Origin: Collybiopsis luxurians FD-317 M1
Taxonomy: Eukaryota; Basidiomycota; Agaricomycetes; Agaricales; Omphalotaceae
NCBI GenBank assembly: GCA_000827265.1
Contig: KN834788.1
Location: forward strand, 124,001 to 188,000
Direction of reading: 5' to 3'
Length of the DNA stretch: 64,000 nt
This document shows, one piece after another, positions 60,292 to 64,000 of the stretch; position 1 is the stretch's first letter, and each line of letters starts with the position of its first letter. A program made the position numbers and the translations under genes. The notes under the pieces are model-generated. The model saw only the letters and a list, made by a program, of their open reading frames with translations. It searched no databases and was not told the origin of the DNA.

Positions 60292-60880
60292 CTATTTTAA
60301 ATCCAATCGAAGACCAAGTTTCCTTAGTAATTTTGCATTGGGGCAAATATGACTGTTATATGTAGCTAACTTTTCCAAGCAAGGTTGTCCAAAAGTACTA
60401 AGGTGCTTGGGTGAGGGGAAGTTAAATTGTTTGTCATCATATCGCAGTACTGTCTTCAAGGGGTGCTCGAGCCATGAACCTGTAATATTGAATTGGTCAG
60501 TCTGTGTCTTGGTGGAGTCGTTAAAATTTTTTTGAGTGTCCGTCGCTTCCTTCCATTTTCGCCAGTCAGAACAAGATTGTGCTTCTGCAGCCGTGAGAGG
60601 TTCATGAGCTAATGGATCCTGCACAAAGCTGCTGTATCAGGCTCTGAGCTAGATGGTACTTGAGTTTTCCAAGCATCAGGTTTGTATGGAGAGAGTTTGG
60701 ATTATTGAGAAGTCTATAATTAATGAGGATAGACTTGGCAGCGTGAAGATCGAGTGGGGATGCTGGATTTAGCAGGAGCTGGAGTGTTGAGAATTGTTGG
60801 GGTTGTCAGTGCTTCAGGTACTGAATTCTTTTTTATTGGCAGCAACTCAGGTTGCTTTCCCTGGAGTTGAGGTTGCAGCT
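60292..60880 (-). pseudogene. Retroelement-like relic (copia-type?)
   Basis: The minus-strand ORF at 60,292-60,624 contains EPLTAAEAQSCSDWRKWKEATD. This resembles the segment before the reverse transcriptase in Ty1/copia polyproteins, where a substrate-like (S/P)DW-x-x-WK-x-AM-D is frequent. The rest does not match, and frames to 60,880 are short. CpG-poor composition fits a decayed transposon. The class is tentative. Confidence 0.3.
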
Positions 60881-60895
60881 GAGAGATGTAATGAG

Positions 60896-61556
60896 TAGTG
60901 TTGCCGCGGCTTGTAAATAAGCCGGCTATTAGCCGAAGCCGATCAGGGGCTGGAGCCGAGCCGGTCAGCCGGCGGGCCCCACATATGAGCCAGCTTCCCA
61001 CGGCTCCTAGCTGAATGCTGCGGCTTGGAGCTGGCTCGCAGTCGACTCCTCCCAGCTCGATTGCCAAACGTCGCCCAACTGTTTCCAAATCCATTTTCAA
61101 ATTGTACTTATCATCTTTGGGCTTACTTCAGAGACCCTTTCCTCAGTGCATTGCAAATATCGAACATTTTTCAACATCGATTCAGTAAAGTCATGTCATA
61201 TACAGTTTTGTTTTATGTAACAGCATTGTATGGCATCAATATAATGTTTGCTGAGAAAATTTTGCCACGTCACTACACTATGCCATGAAACCACGTCAAG
61301 CAATGTAACAACGTCGGTCCACAGCATCCCCTAAGCGCTCATTCGAGGCTTAGAACCCTGTATAGTTCACTCACGTTTGTTCTGACTGGTGCAGGCAATC
61401 ATTGTAGAAATATTTTATGTTAATTTTGGAAGGAATTTTTCTTTCGGCTAGCCAGCTTGAAGTCGGCTTGACCCCAGCCCAAGTCGGCTCAAGCTTTTTC
61501 GAGCCAGCTCATTCCGGCTATTAAGCCGGCTAAGCGTGAGAGCCGCAGAAACACTA
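60896..61556. mobile_element. Non-autonomous hAT element, 661 bp
   Basis: The left end TAGTGTTGCCGCGGCT and right end AGCCGCAGAAACACTA are imperfect inverted repeats and obey the hAT YARNG rule. The element is flanked by a perfect 8-bp target duplication, GTAATGAG, at 60,888-60,895 and 61,557-61,564. Subterminal regions are packed with AGCCGGCT / GAGCCAGCT motifs in both orientations. The interior lacks a transposase frame. It is inserted in older CpG-poor transposon DNA and is itself rich in CpG, so it is a younger arrival. Confidence 0.88.
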
Positions 61557-61564
61557 GTAATGAG

Positions 61565-64000
61565 TCAGTGAATGCAGCCCTGTATGCAAAAGAAAAGACA
61601 AGTCATGGATAGATGAGATTGGCCAGAGAGTAATATCTCAATGACAATGAGTCAAAGAGTAATACAAGCCACACTAAATGGCAGTATATCTAGACAGGAA
61701 TCAATGTATAATAAGAGGTGAGGGTAGGAGGAGAAGGTTAGATGGTGTCATGTCATCAGATGATGTGACATGAGCATTTGCATCTCTGCTTTTCTTTGTA
61801 CTGCTTTCTTTGGAATGTCCAAAATGATGGTTGAGTTGCTTAGGGCAACTCTAGCTCTTGACTAAGGTCAGCAAGCTAGTGGGGTACTACAATAGTACCT
61901 GATTGCTCTACCATAATGGCTTTAGGACAGCTGAGAACAGTGACCTTGTGGAGGCAGTAAGTTTTGAGTCCCATATGGTCCTGAACATTGTTAATCCTTT
62001 GTTTAGTGCTCTGGAGGCCTTGCACAGAGCTCGCCTTGTACAAGTCATGTATGCAAAACCTCTCACAGACTGTAGGGCTTGGCTGGGTGGAGTTGTCTAT
62101 GATTCTTTCAGATGGAAGCCAGGGGTGTTCAATTGCTGTAGAATTTGTTGTTATTGCATTATTTTGTTTTACGCTGCCTAGTCAACTTGGGACACAGGCA
62201 TGTGATGGATCCAATGTCTGACATACACTCAGGCAAAGTAGGCATGTCTTTGGAACCATTTCTTAAAACCCTCATTCATTTCTTCCAGTGCAGTTGTCCT
62301 CAAATCAATGGCCCCTCCCAATATGGAAGCAAAGCTTTGTTTGAAACTCAATGGCCTTCCTGAAACTTGCCACTGTCTAAACCAGCTGGATTCCAATGAT
62401 GAAGATCTTCTAGTTCATATTCTGGTACAATGTCAGAAGCTGTGTATCTGTTGTGTGGCAGACCTCACTGCAGCAAAAGGGGCCATCAGGTATTTATCTT
62501 GAACTATATGGGAGACATGATTTAACTTGATTATTCTTCACCAAAGCTTCACCTCCATTCTTTCATTCAAAGCTGTAATGTTGAGCTCACTCTGGAGAGG
62601 CAATGTTTGATTAGGGGTGTTGCATGCAAGTATGCACCTGGTAGCACAGCCTTTCCCAAAGAGGCTTTTCTGAATCTCAATGGCTTTCTCAAAGTGGATC
62701 AGAAGTTGAGGGGGGATTGGGCAGCCAATAGGGCCAATATCATAGCAGCAGTTTCTAAAGAAAAGCAGGGAAACTAGGTGAGTAGTTTCTCATTCTTCTC
62801 ATGCCAGGAGTCTGGTCTAACACAGTGCATAGTACAATTTCAAATGTTGTGAATTGAGCTACATCTGTTGCCACTTGAAATCTTGTGGAGTGTGATATGG
62901 GCCCTACTTTGAGTGAAAATCTCTCCTGCAAAGTTATTATTGGTCCCTTGTCAGTTGCTTCTTGCTGCTCTAGCTGTGTTAAATCCCACATCAACTGGTA
63001 TCTGCATTATTTTGGACAAGATGTCCCAAGGCTGCAGCCAGTCCTATGTCACATTCTCATTCTCTTTTTTTTTGATTGTGGAACAGATGCAATGTGTTTC
63101 AGATGGGGCTCACCTTGCAAGATTTTCTGACAGAGGCTGCAGCTTGTCCTATACATTGCCTCAGCATCAACATCACATTTTCTTTTTACTTTGTTTATCC
63201 AGGATTATCTGGCCACATTTTCTTCCTTCCATCTCTACTTCTGCTGCCATGCCACAACCTTATTGAGGTGGACATTCAAAAAATACTGCCAGTGTTCCTG
63301 CAAATGTCAGACCTGCTACCCAAAATGTACCTCCTCCTCCACCCTACTCCACTAATCCTGCACCTGGAGAAACCTTAATGAACATGGTTGCTCGGCCTGC
63401 ACCAGCACTAACAATGATACCCACAGGAAATCTACTGCCTCAGTACCTGCTGACACTGTCCAACATCCTGCATTGAATCCTTCCAATGATGCTGCTCCAG
63501 GGAAATGTTGTTCCAATGCTCAGTCTGATTACAATGACAGTCTACAGAAGGTCATTGCTAAGGTGTATCTGCCCAAGTGGGAGAAGAAAGTCCTGGAACT
63601 TCATACCAATTCTAATGGAAACATCAGTGTCAAAGGAGGTGGCCAGAATTTCAAGTTAGCAGAATATCAAAAGAGATTGGTTGATAAAATTTTTTTGTTG
63701 GTAAGGGATTGAAAGACCCCATTTGAGAATATCACTACCAAGTTTGACCTGACCCAAGCAAATGCAAATATCCAGGTAAGCTCTGTGTCACAATTTGACT
63801 AGCAATGCTGATGATTTTTACAGGCAATCAACCAAGTTTTAATCATGTCCATGTTACAATGCAATGAGACAGAAAATTAAAGGGCCAGGTGCAGCACCAG
63901 TCTTGTCTCAGGAGGCCTTGTACAAGCTCATCAATGAGGTGCTTGCTGTATTGGTGCCTAAACTCCACACCAACTATTTGAGCAGGAGAACAGGGAGGCT
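61565..64000 (+). pseudogene. Decayed transposon DNA with plus-strand ORF fragments
   Basis: CpG-poor sequence with same-strand fragments: SHMVLNIVNPLFSALEALHRARLVQVMYAKPL (about 61,940-62,065), APPNMEAKLCLKLNGLPETCH (62,308), and a better-kept 79-residue frame at 63,473-63,712 (YLPKWEKKVLELHTNSNGNISVKGGGQNF). A GTAAG donor follows at 63,775. The fragments look like exons of one eroded transposon-borne gene that continues past the window edge. No family could be named. Confidence 0.4.

Overview
The window looks like nuclear DNA of a filamentous basidiomycete, probably an Agaricomycete. Almost every recognisable gene is split by GT-AG introns of about 45-60 bp (a few use a GC donor). The gene families are typical of that group: DUF6699, seven-helix proteins with a W-R-A-W motif, an HGD-type protein kinase, alpha-kinase and a GCM-like MULE transposase. 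No species call is made. All homology calls are by eye; no search was run.

Layout. At 1.06-4.75 kb lie an extended-SDR NAD(P)-binding oxidoreductase (8 exons, one of only 12 nt) and a probable LAMTOR1/Meh1-like lysosomal adaptor. At 7.5-8.8 kb is a seven-helix membrane-protein pseudogene. After about 5 kb without recognisable genes comes the main find: a 1795-residue partially reducing polyketide synthase of the 6-methylsalicylic acid synthase (6-MSAS) type, KS-AT-TH/DH-KR-ACP, in four exons at 14,135-19,829. Next to it are an 86-residue secreted ten-cysteine protein, a DUF6699 gene and a 501-residue protein kinase, all on the minus strand.

From about 25.1 to 42.05 kb is a transposon graveyard with visibly few CpG. 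It holds a decayed alpha-kinase gene, a Ty3/gypsy-type gag split by a 3.7-kb hAT element, and a 4.5-kb MULE-like element with GTGTGAG-rich inverted ends that itself contains a 212-bp foldback element. Ordinary gene space resumes with an intact paralogue of the seven-helix protein (43.2-44.5 kb), a single-pass surface protein (46.3-47.9 kb), a MATE-family transporter (50.2-52.7 kb, minus), glucose-6-phosphate dehydrogenase (54.8-56.7 kb, minus), a small cyanase-like helix-turn-helix ORF and an NADH-cytochrome b5 reductase (58.3-60.2 kb). The window ends in transposon debris that includes a 661-bp non-autonomous hAT element with a perfect 8-bp target duplication.

The chromosomal genes do not form one clear pathway. 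The PKS has no visible P450, decarboxylase or ring-opening partner in the window; the MATE transporter is more than 30 kb away. G6PD makes NADPH, which the PKS ketoreductase and the oxidoreductases use, but that is general metabolism rather than evidence of a cluster.
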